From Leucocoprinus leucothites (Eukaryota > Basidiomycota > Agaricomycetes > Agaricales > Agaricaceae): a stretch of DNA of 64,000 nucleotides. Made by a program: the position numbers and the translations under genes. Below the pieces are notes generated by a model. That model searched no databases. It saw nothing but the letters and a program-made list of their open reading frames with translations, and was not told where the DNA came from. Shown here piece by piece: positions 45,069 to 55,307 of the stretch; the stretch's first letter is position 1; each line of letters begins with the position of its first letter. The stretch lies in assembly GCA_013368445.1 (NCBI GenBank), contig JAACJO010000022.1, positions 124,001-188,000 on the forward strand. Reading direction: 5' to 3'.

Positions 45069-46000
45069 TATCGCCTACCACACACTCAGTCGGGTATATA
45101 ATGACTGTTCAATCCTCTCTATACAAATATTTGTCTTCCCACTCCGATGCCACACTTGGCCCATAGCTTCGTCATTCAACCGCAATCATACTCTCAGCTC
45201 CAAAAAGAATCCATGGAAGAAAAGGAACACGCGCACGCAGGGGCGAGGGAGCTGAGTTGACTGATGGTTTTTGTGCAAAGGGAGTATGAAGACAATAATG
45301 AGAGCGACGAGCATCCCCGCCGACAACGGCAGGGTTAGAAAAGGAGCGATAGAACGGGATGGTGAGGCCACATCTTCCAACCTGGAAGACAACTGTCAAC
45401 GAAATATACATAAGCTCAAGTGAAACTCTCACTTGATGACTACTGTCAACGCGTCTACAAAGGTCTTCAGCTCTAGCACATTTATTTCCGCGCGGTTCGT
45501 GAGGCGCAGGACCACTAGTCGCAGTAACGCCAGCAGCAGCACCTTCGTTGATCTGGGTCTAGTATTACCTGAGATGAACTGCGTTGTGCTGCCCCTACAC
45601 ACGCCACGCCGTCGAAGGGAGAGGATCAGAGCGAATCACAGGATAAATAAGAGAGATCTCACGTACGGGTGAGGAGCTCAGATCAGGCAGCTTCAACTGA
45701 GTTTTCAGAAATGTCTGCTTGAAAGCGAGATTGGATAGAGTCAGCTGACTCAGGGGTTTCGATTGACCTCGCGCGTGTCCTTGGGGTATCAGCACCGCAG
45801 GCACCACCCAATCCCGCATTGGTGGGGAGAGATGGAGGTATTCCGGTGCAGGTACGAGTGTGGAAGAAAGTGACTGCTGATCCGCGTTCATGCCAGTGGG
45901 GACAGAGTTAGGCGGAGTGGCGGTAGGGATGGTGGTGAAAACCAAAGAAATCTCAAGCTCATGCTTGGAAATTCCGAGTTGTGTCTTTGTCCTGTTGCCA
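45069..46000 (-). pseudogene. Decayed BuGZ (ZNF207-like) 3' end, module 2
   Basis: Antisense copy of the BuGZ last two exons and 3' flank. On the minus strand a readable piece (about 45,680-45,915) contains NSVPTGMNADQQ, then IPQGHARGQSKPLSQLTL, matching [11 protein letters not shown] and [17 protein letters not shown] of the intact gene. The end-of-protein motif EEHRAIHPR is changed to a GQHNAVHLR-like sequence near 45,570-45,596, so the acidic pair is lost. Zinc-finger exons are absent. The same decayed segment exists in module 1. Confidence 0.75.
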
Positions 46001-46752
46001 GCGTCGATGATATCCCGGAACTGGAGCTTGGGGCTGCAATGCGTCGTTAACATTGGAATAATCTGTGCCGTTCTTTTAGCAGACCTAGTGATACAATTGC
46101 CGACTACATACCCAGTACTTAAACCTCCCCCACTCAGAGCTTGGGCAAATCCGGTGAAACAACTCGTCAAATCCCCATTCAATGGGCTCATCAACAAGGA
46201 CGCATTTTCAGTTAGTCATAACCCCTGTGCGATGTGACGGTTGACCAAACTAGGAGATCGAGACAAGGGCCAAGCCCAGGAACCATGAGATTAGGATAGG
46301 CCTCAAGTTCCTCGTTGTTCGGCACAAGAGACAAGGACCGTTCGATGAGGGGTACTGTAAAAGACTGATCACGCATAACAACCTTCGCTCGGATATTTGC
46401 GGGCGGGTATTCAATTGTAATGCTTGTGATGGGCGCCGATCTTGCTGATCCTAACGAATATCCGTAAAGCTTTAAAGTCCTGCTACTTGCTTATTCAGTC
46501 ACAGCCGCCTCTACCGTTTCAACCTATTTCGATCCCCTTGATTGTGTTCAGAAAATCTTCTGGAGTTATTATGCTCGCACGATATGACAGCTCATGTGAT
46601 CTTCCTTTCTAAATATTCACTCCCATAATCCTCACCCCATCACCTACTCTCTCCTTGCGGAAAGAACTCTCTACGACCGAACTGAATATATAACGTAGCA
46701 TTCCATAAGCAGGAACTCGTGCTTATCGCCTCCACTGCCTGCATATTCTACA
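46001..46752. other. Module 2 right flank and FMO promoter
   Basis: 46,010-46,650 repeats 39,961-40,630. The last 100 bp before the FMO start contain no obvious unusual element. Confidence 0.4.
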
Positions 46753-49260
46753 ATGTCGCTCAACAACGACATCCCCCATCACGACTTGCCTACACTCACT
46801 CGCCTCAACGCGACCGTTCCTCCCGACCTGGATGCCAAGAAAGTCGCACAAGATTGGTTCACAGCCTTCTCAAACGCCATAGTATCAAAGGACGCCCAAG
46901 CCGTCGTCAATCTTTTCCTCCTCGACTCATTCTGGCGCGACTTCCTCTCCTTAACCTGGGACTTTCGTACATTCCGTGGCCATGACAAGATCGTCCAGTT
47001 CTTAAAAGACCAACTTCCCATCATTGATGTTCAGAACATCAAACTGAGAGATGATTATCTCGATCTTCAACAGCCTTATCCTGATATCGCATGGATCAGC
47101 ACGATGTTCGACTTTGAGACTAAAGTCGGTTTAGGATCAGGTATCATCCGCTTGGTACCGACGCAGAACGGAGAATGGAAAGCACATGTCGTGTTCACAA
47201 ATCTCGAGAACCTCAAAGGATTCCCAGAAAAAATCGGCCCTTTGAGGAACCCACTACCGAACCACGGAAAGTGGGAACAAGAGAGGAAAAAGGACGCTGA
47301 ATTCGAAAGCGAGGACCCAAAGGCACTGATTATCGGCGGGGGACAGAGTGGACTCGACGTCTCGGCGAGATTGAAAGCTCTCGGAGTTCCGGCTTTGATT
47401 ATTGAGCGAAATCCAAGAATAGGAGACAGTTGGAGAAATCGTTACGAAGCTTTGTGCTTACACGATCCGGTATGTAAGTAGTATTCTCACACCCAACATC
47501 TTGTCATTCCATCGGCGATTGATCATCATCATCTTCATTGACTGTGTTCCGCTCGTCTATCATTAGGGTATGATCACATGCCTTATATGCCGTATGTAGA
47601 TTCTTCGACTTCTCGGCGCCCGGCGGGAATGATTAACATGATTACAGATTCCCATCAACTTGGCCTGTATACACTCCGGCTCTGAAGCTTGCTAATTGGC
47701 TCGAGTATTATGCGGAAGCCTTGGAACTTCCCGTATGGACGTCCTCAGAGATAACCTCCACGACCCAGGACAAGGATAATAAATGGCATGTTACCGTCAA
47801 ACGGGGAGATGGGAAGGAGCGTAAGATGGTGGTTAATCATCTGATATTCGCTACGGGATTCTCGGGGGCGGACTACAAGTCGTTCGCGTACCCCGGACTG
47901 GTGAGTCGATACATTTCCATAACTATCGGCACATGCCCATATTCTTGTAGGATAAATTCAAGGGGCAATACCTTCATTCGACTCAGCACAATCGTGCATT
48001 GGATCATGCCGGAAAGAAAGTCGCTGTTATAGGAGCATGTACCTCTGGTGGGTTGCAACAAATAACTCCTTGGTCACTTGTTCATCGATCATTCCTCCAG
48101 CCCACGATATCGCCCAAGATTACTCCGACCATGGCATCGGTAAGTCCATTTTACCTCCCTGAGCCGATAAATTCAATACCTGTATTTGCAGACGTGACAA
48201 TGGTACAGCGTGGTCCAACTTATATAATGTCGGTCAAGAATGGCTGGGACGTCCTCTTCAAGGGTAAACACACCACCTCCTCAAATATCATCCATAATTA
48301 CTTACGCGCGACTGCATGTAGGCCTATACGAAGAAACCGGCCCACCATCAGACATCGCTGACAGACTCAACGCCTCATTCCCTCATTTCATGCTGACAGA
48401 AATCAGTCAACGTAAAGTCAAAGAAATCGCTGAACTCGACAAGTCAGTATTTCTTCCCTCTCACTTTTACATCGTTCCCAGGTGGTTAAAACTCGATGTG
48501 CAGGGAATTATTGGATGGTCTTAAGAATGTCGGATTTAAATTGACAGATGGAATCAATGGAACTGGGTTTGGAATCTTGGCTTGGTCGAAAGCGGGAGGA
48601 TACTATCTCGGTATTGTCGTTCCTTCCCCATCCAATAATAAACTGACATTCATCACTACGACCTACGTTAATAGATACGGGCGCATCACAGCTAATCATC
48701 GACAAGAAAATCAAACTCAAGAACGATAGCAAACTCGTCGAGATAACCGAGACAGGACTGAAATTCGAGAACGGATCTGAGCTCGAAGCGGACGTGATCG
48801 TATTTTGTACTGGGTTAGTCACTACTCCTATCCTCTCTCGCCGCAGTCATGCAATCAATGATCGTATCAAATTCCAGGCTTGGACAAGCATCAGATCAGA
48901 TCCGACAGATATGCGGTGAAGAAGTAGGCAAACGATTGAACAAAGTATGGGGGTTGAATTCGGAGGGTGAGATCAATGGCGTTTGGAGGGATACTGGCAT
49001 CCCAAATTTGTGGTATATGCTAGGTGCGCATATCAGTCCACCATAAGGGTTAGTTGGATACTCGGCGCTAATGTGGTTGCTCTTTGGTATAGGCAATCTC
49101 GCATTGTGTCGTTTCCATTCGAAGCATATCGCGCTGCGTGAGTGTACTATCTATCCGTGAATGTGTTAGGCCTGGTTGGCTGATAACCTTGGTGTGACTT
49201 GCAGAGGTCAAAGCTACAGAAGAAGGGCTTTTTGGAAAGCGCTATAGCTTGCAGGAGTAG
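46753..49260 (+). CDS. NTF2-like/FMO fusion: flavin-containing monooxygenase
   Basis: Predicted FAD- and NADPH-dependent monooxygenase (FMO class, similar in layout to fungal YUCCA-like enzymes); substrate unknown. Residues about 25-150 form an NTF2/SnoaL-like fold (VAQDWFTAFSNAIVSKDAQAV, FWRDFLSLTWDFRTF). The FAD site is ALIIGGGQSGLDVSARL, then IIERNPRIGDSWRNRYEALCLHDP. The NADPH site reads KVAVIGACTSAHDIAQDY across an intron. FMO-like ends FATGFSG, VIVFCTG and LWYMLGNLALCRFHSKHIAL follow. About ten short introns were placed by frame continuity, including a GTAAGT donor after LHDPV. The start is MSLNNDIPHHD. The stop at 49,260 is about 105 bp from the convergent Rpn6 stop. No lesion seen. 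Confidence 0.88.
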
Positions 49261-49365
49261 TGTTCAGATAAATCCTAAAGTAGGATCTTGTCGTAATCGA
49301 ATATCAAATCTTAGAGTTCAAGGAGAGAAAAAGCTGGATTTATTGCTGCCATGCCGTTGTCTAAA

Positions 49366-51183
49366 CTACGCGATTTTCACAGTCTACAGAGCCCACCGTC
49401 AGTAACGTCAAAGTGGATAGCGCTTGAAACCGAAACGCGCACCTTGGCATACAACGACTGCACGACTTTGCCGACTTGTTCTAGGGTATTAATCGCAGCA
49501 CCATACGTGTTCTAAGGTATCGGACCGTGCGCTCAGCATCAACAAGAGGTCGAGTTAACAAGTAGACTTACATCAGCTTCGGGTTCATCGAATACCAATA
49601 AACATCCGCGTCCTTGGTCTAGGACACCATGGAACACCTTATCCAGGATCATCTGCGACAACCTATGCAATACACAACGCGATTACTCATTAGTTTCTGG
49701 GGAGATAGTGAATCTGAAAAACCCACTTTGCTTCGACAGCTTGTTGCCCTTGTCCTACTAACGACGCCACATGGGAGATCTCAACTACAGAATAAGGTTC
49801 GATAATCCGCAACAGGTTCTGTTCGAGGAGGGTATCATAGAGTGCTGCAAGGTGTGAACGGATCGTTGGGTCTGATGAGAGTTCTATTTGCAAGGGATAA
49901 TAATGAGCAAATGTGTGAGGGAGGAGAGAAGGGGAAAGACAAACCGAGTTTGTAATCGAACAAAGCTTTCTCGAAATCTGCAAGATTGCGTTCTTGATGC
50001 GCTCGTGCAATAGCACGCATACTCTCCACATCACGGAGATGAGCATATTTTACAGCGAGTTTGTTGGTCAGAAGTGATGTCACATCTTCAGGCTACAATC
50101 GCCACAGAACAAAGTCAGCACGAAGAACGAAAACAAGAGCGTTCCGCGAGGACTTGGACGTACGAGATTCAGCATGACTTTACACAACAACATATACTTT
50201 AACGCATCAAGTGCTCCATCGTCTCCCTGAGAAGACAAGTTCTCAAACGCTTCAAAGAAATACGAGTAGCCTGTAGTGTAATCTTTGTCTTCCGCGTGGA
50301 GGATACCGGATTGGAGGTCGAGGGATGCTTGCAGAGCAGGTGGGCAGTAGATCGAGTTTGCGGCGGTACGTGAGGAAGTGAGGGCGGCCTAAAGTACGCA
50401 GAGCAATATATGTCGTGTTAGTAGGGGAGGAGGAGAATAGAGGGGACGGATGGTGCGTACCTTGGCTTTCGGGAGATTTCCGATTCCGCGGTAAACACGA
50501 GATTCGAGGAGATGGACTTCTGTGAGGATCATCTTGTCGTCTAGTCGTTTGAGTTCGGTGAGGAGATTGTCGATGAGTGTGAGTGCGGGTTGGTATTGTT
50601 GTGAATCGAGTTGTCTGTGATGATCGCGCGTCGGGTCAAATCAGCTGAGGAGACATGTAGGGACGAAGAGAGACGTACAGTCCAACGAGGCGCGTCTCGA
50701 GACTATGTTTGAGGAAAACGCGCTTCTCTTTCTTCGCCCATGCGATGTTGTCTGTGAGGGTGTTCATCTGGATGGCTTGACTCTTGGGGATGGCGGAGAA
50801 GAAGTCAAGGAGGGTTCGGACTGGTTTATCGCAGGTTAAGCGTTGAATAACTGGTAGATGAACTGGATGGTAGGCGTACTGAGTTTTGCGGTCTTTGCTT
50901 TGGCGGTGGAAGACATGAAAGACCGGGAGAGCGTGATCACTTCTGCCAGCGCTTGCGCATTCCTGTTCTTCCCCATTAATAGGTGCATTTCCGAGGACAC
51001 CAGCTTGGATACGCACTTTTGATCACGATAGAGCTCGCCGAGCTTTACTAGAGCTGTTTCTTTATCTCTCAGGGCCTGAGCATCGGCAGCTGTAGGATCC
51101 TGGGCGAGAATCTGCTTGTATGCCTTTTCTGCATGAGATGGATTGGCCTCAGCCTGTGCGAGGAGTTCTGTCGTAGTGGACAT
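49366..51183 (-). CDS. RPN6: 26S proteasome regulatory subunit Rpn6 (PSMD11)
   Basis: A scaffold subunit of the 19S lid that clamps lid, base and 20S core. The start is [15 protein letters not shown] at 51183. Helical repeats follow: [116 protein letters not shown]. The C-terminal PCI domain reads [76 protein letters not shown] and [15 protein letters not shown] last small exon (TVKIA, stop TAG at 49,366) is joined by an intron with GTGCGC...TGTAG ends. Multiple short introns, no lesions. It is head to head with Rpn7. Confidence 0.94.
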
Positions 51184-51334
51184 GGTTAACGAGTTGAGAT
51201 CAAAAGACTGGGAGGTTAATGAGATACATGCAATGACGCGTCGAGCCCGTGGGAAAGTTCTGTACCCTGATGGACGACACGTCATATACATATCTACTTT
51301 CACTACTCACCACAAACATACTCATAACCCAGTC
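51184..51334. promoter_or_regulatory. Shared divergent promoter of Rpn6 and Rpn7
   Basis: Only 151 bp separate the two start codons of two stoichiometric proteasome lid subunits. The interval contains TGACGCG (about 51,235) and an inverted ACGTCAT (about 51,288), both CRE/ATF-type half-sites, and CTCACCACAAAC next to the Rpn7 start. I did not find an exact yeast PACE element (GGTGGCAAA). Bidirectional control is an inference from spacing. Confidence 0.55.
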
Positions 51335-52769
51335 ATGGCCGACGATACTGTTCTGCCGATTCCGAATCTGACACTACCGGAACATTTGTTTGTGCTTTCC
51401 GATCAGGCGTTCAAGGATCGCCATGCGAATGCGAGGACCAAGCTGTTGGAGGGCATTAAGGCTGATCGTATGTCCGTTTTCTGTTTGTTCTGAGGAATGT
51501 AGGGTTTGCTGATAAGGAGGGTTAGAAATGGCACCATATTATCGGTCTATAACGTCGAGTTCATCGATTTTGCCGTTGGATAAAGCTCTGTTAGAGTCGC
51601 TAGAGAAGGCGAACGAGGAGGAGCTCAAGGTTCTTGATGAACGACTTGAGGAGGCGGAGAAGCAGGAGGGAGAGTCCGAGATTTCGGATGCCCTAAAGGC
51701 GAGGGCGAATTATCTTACGCGAATTGGTGACAAAGTAAGCTATTGAGTGTGTTGGTTGTGAGTTTTCATTGATCGGATGGCGAGTAGGATCGGGCAGTGG
51801 AAGCCCAGAAACTTGCACTGGAAAAGACTCCTGGATTGGGCTCGCGGATAGATATTGTGCTGACCCTCGTTCGCATTGGATTTTTCTTTGGAGACCATGA
51901 TCTTATCAACACATACGTTACCAAGGCCGAAACGTACGTCCCACCTCCATCTCACATGAAATATCTCTCATTTCATTTGTAGACTGATAGAAGAAGGCGG
52001 TGACTGGGACCGTCGTAATCGTTTGAAAGTGTACAATGGCCTCCACCTTTTGTCAATCCGGCAGTTCAAGCGTGGAGGTGAACTCTTACTCGACGCTCTA
52101 TCGACATTCACTGCTACGGAGCTTATTTCTTATAACGACTTTGTCACGCTCGCTGTTATCTCAAATGCGCTTACGCTCAAGCGCGTTGACTTGAAGAAGA
52201 AAGTGATAGGCGCTCCGGAGGTTAACCAGGTTCTACCTGACATCCCTGTCCTCGGCGAACTTGTCAAAAGTTTGTATAACTGTCGCTATGACAAGTTCTT
52301 CTCCGCTCTAGGTAAGCCTGGTTTTTATTTGCTAATTATTTTCAAGCTGATGACTTGGTTAATGTGATAGCCACTCTTGAACAAACCCACCTCCTCCCAT
52401 CACGCATCCTCTCACCACATTCCCGCTTCTACGTCCGAGAGATGCGGATACTCGCTTATGGCCAACTCCTTGAATCATATCGCAGTCTGACTCTTGAGAG
52501 TCTTGCGGCTGCTTTCGGCGTAACGGTTGACTACATTGACAAGTGCGTGTTTTGTTTGATGACATCACTCAATTCACCAATCTAATCAACCCCTCAGCGA
52601 ACTTTCTCGATTTATTGCCAACGGCCGATTACATTGCTCAATAGACAAAGTGAATGGTATTGTGGAAACAACACGACCATCACTCAAGAGCGCGCAATAC
52701 GAGCAGGTCGTGAAGCAGGGAGACATTCTGCTCAATGAGGTGCAGCGGTTGAGCAAAGTACTATATTAG
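51335..52769 (+). CDS. RPN7: 26S proteasome regulatory subunit Rpn7 (PSMD6)
   Basis: PCI-type 19S lid subunit. The start [21 protein letters not shown] is followed by MAPYYRSI after the first intron, [42 protein letters not shown] in pieces, [40 protein letters not shown] (a family hallmark), [17 protein letters not shown], then the PCI domain: [57 protein letters not shown], and [15 protein letters not shown]. Six or so introns keep frame; about 385 residues, near the family norm. The last 20 bp and 3' flank mark the left breakpoint of the BuGZ duplication that reappears near 62,715. Confidence 0.95.
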
Positions 52770-52905
52770 ATAATACCGATCATGTAAAATTAGCCGTGTG
52801 GGAAATGCATGACAAATGTATTGATGGTTCCGATTGAGCGCTAACTCACGTGCCTTCCGCTCTCTTTCCTCACCACCACACGACACAGCAAGCTCACAGC
52901 AGAAA

Positions 52906-54566
52906 ATGGGAAAGAAAAAGAATAAGCAGGTATGTTTTTCCCTTCGCTACTGTATGTTCTATTCACCTTATTTTAATAGATTTTGCGCCCATGGTGCTGG
53001 TACTGCGAGCGTGAATTCGAGGATGAAAAAGGTATGCCGATAATCCCATTTTTTCCTCGTACAAGAACAGAAATCTGACTTAGACTGCGCGCTACGTCCA
53101 GTTCTCATGCAGCACCAGAAAGCAAAGCACTTTAAATGCGGCATGTGTCCCCGTCGGCTCAACACTGCAGGTGGTCTTGCTGTTCACATCCAGCAGGTGC
53201 ACAAGCTAGAGTCAGAAAAGTAAGGAGCAACCCCACGCCTTATCGTCACGTATCACCGTTGCTCACTCCCTCAACTTTCTCTAGTCTTCCACGAATTGAA
53301 AACGCACTTCCAGGTCGCGATGGCTACGAAGTTGAGATCTTTGGGATGGAAGGTATTCCGGCGCCTGACGTAGCAGACTATAAACGTCGTAAAGAAATCG
53401 AATTGGGTCTCGCAGCCGGATCAATCTCTCAACCACAAGCTAAACGACCGAAAATTGATAATAGGCCTATGTCGGAGGATGAGTTGAAGGCTCAACTTGA
53501 GGCGCATAAGGCGTTGATGGGATTGAATAATCCTGAGCCTTCGGCGAGCTCGTCGACGGCGGATAATTCGAGTGGGAATGGAGCGGTGTATGGTGCTCCG
53601 GCTCAGACGTATGCTGCGCCTCCTGTACCTATGCCCCCGCCTTCGGCTATGTCGCCGCCACCGCCGTTCCCGCCTGGTATGTCCCCGCCTTCTGGGATGC
53701 TAGGTCAACCTCCGCCGTTCCCCCCTCCGTTCCCTGGAGGACTACCACCAGGGTGAGTTGTGTTTCTTTTCGTGTTCTGTCGCGTTTGTAACTCATATTT
53801 AAACTCCAGTCCCCCTCCGCCGGGCTTCCCGTTTCCGCCAGGCTTCCCACCTCCAGGAGCACCAGGTGCTCCTCCCTTCCCACCCCCACTACCAGGTGCA
53901 CGACCACCCTTCCCACCACCCTTCCTTCCACCAGGTGCATCTCCTCCTCCCGGATTCCCTGGTTTCTCTCCCCCTCCTCCTGGTCCTCCTGGTAGTGCTG
54001 GTGGTGTTCTCGGTGCGTCACCGCCGCCTCCACCTAACTTTGTTCCCGCCTCTACGAATGCGGGTCAACAGCCTCCTGCTCCGGCACCATCGTCACAACC
54101 TGCATCTATTCATGCACCTCCGCCTGGAATGGCACCTCCACCACCGCCTCCTGCTGGTGCTGGCTTGGGATCGGTGCAGGTACCTCAAGGACACGCACAA
54201 GGTCAATTGAAACCTCCTCAGCTGACTCTACCCAACCCCGCTTTGAAGCAGACACTTCCCGAAGTGAAGAAACCGACCGAGTTGAAGTGGACTGATCCGA
54301 ATTTTTCACCTGTACGTTAGATCTCTACTATTGATTTTGTGATTTGTGTTGATCTTCTCCCTCCTTGTCATTCTGATCTGCCTGTGACCGTCATGATATG
54401 TCGTACGGCGTGGTGTGTGTAGGAGGAACACAGGGCCATTCATCCCAGGTATTACCAGACCCAGATTAATGGAGGTTCCGCTAGTGCTAGCGCTGTTACG
54501 GCCAGTGGCCCTGCTCCTGACGAACCACGCGGCAAGAAACGCGCTCGGGCCGAAGACTTTCTGTAG
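52906..54566 (+). CDS. BuGZ/ZNF207-type C2H2 zinc-finger protein
   Basis: Homologue of BuGZ, a nuclear and spindle protein that binds and stabilises Bub3 and has a low-complexity region that can phase-separate. Exon 1 is MGKKKNKQ; then [15 protein letters not shown] and [32 protein letters not shown] form two C2H2 fingers, followed by [25 protein letters not shown], the family signature. Residues beyond about 150 are dominated by [12 protein letters not shown] repeats, interrupted by one intron near 53,755. The last exon (from about 54,422) carries [14 protein letters not shown], which resembles the Bub3-binding GLEBS motif (acidic pair, then Arg), and a basic tail [10 protein letters not shown]. 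All inferred splices keep frame. It converges on NACHT 3, and decayed copies lie at 39,140, 45,069 and 62,830. Confidence 0.92.
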
Positions 54567-55307
54567 ATGGGTTGACAAGGTTATCAAGTGTATGTCTTAC
54601 TCGTACTCGTATGTATATCTATGTTAACGATCGCCCTTTAGGTTGGAAGACGTGGCCTCACCAGTCCGTCCCGTTCTATCGTTTCTCTCTTAACCCTGCC
54701 GTTATCGACCAGATGCTCATCCCTTTTCCATGTTCCGTTTATACTCATTCTACGCAAAAAAAAAATCATAAATCAACGTTGTCGCTTGTGCGTGCGTGTG
54801 TTCTCTTTCTTCTATGGACTCTTTTTGGGGCTTGGGGCACGGTTGCGGGCGAAGGACGAAGCTGTGAGTTGGGTGTACCGTCGAAGGTGGGAAGGTCAAT
54901 TTTGCGTAGGTATGATCGGGGAGTCGGCGGGGTTGTCTGCGCGTGTGGTAGGCGATAAAACTCTCCCTTCACTCTCTACCACAGTTGTTTTTTTTTCCGC
55001 TTTTAGTACGGTGTCTGGAGTCGTGCACGGTTAGTCGTCCTTCTTTTGGTCGTTGATTGTTTATGTGTTACAATGTTGTTCTCTTTCATGTATATAAACA
55101 GAAGGTTGGTGTGTTCCGTGTCATCGTCGGAATTGAATTATTTTGTCATTTGTTTGCTGAGTTTGCGAGAACGTGAGGGTCATGGATGTCGGGAAAAGAT
55201 ATAATGTAACATGTAAAAGGTAGAGAATCGTATTGACAGTATCAGGTATATTTCTGCCGGCGCAAATCTAGAGTCCATCGGGAGTGCCTCCTTCATCCCC
55301 GTCATCA
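54567..55307. other. 3' flank between BuGZ and NACHT 3
   Basis: No gene supported. Part of this flank (to about 54,960) is present in antisense in modules 1 and 2, which shows that the duplicated unit extended past the BuGZ stop towards NACHT. Confidence 0.5.

Larger units (their letters stand above)
40631..46650. repeat. NACHT-BuGZ module 2
   Basis: A second, direct copy of module 1: NACHT gene (+) at 41,379-44,896 and a BuGZ remnant (-) at about 45,069-46,000, plus the same left and right flanks. It is the only module copy in which NACHT and BuGZ remnant are uninterrupted by mobile DNA on this strand. The minus-strand arrangement BuGZ (52,906) and NACHT 3 (55,308-58,876) is the same module inverted. 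Confidence 0.75.

Noticed and set aside
51290..51334. A yeast-like PACE element in the Rpn6/Rpn7 promoter
   Set aside because: Only an imperfect CTCACCACAAAC was found; an exact GGTGGCAAA or its complement is absent.
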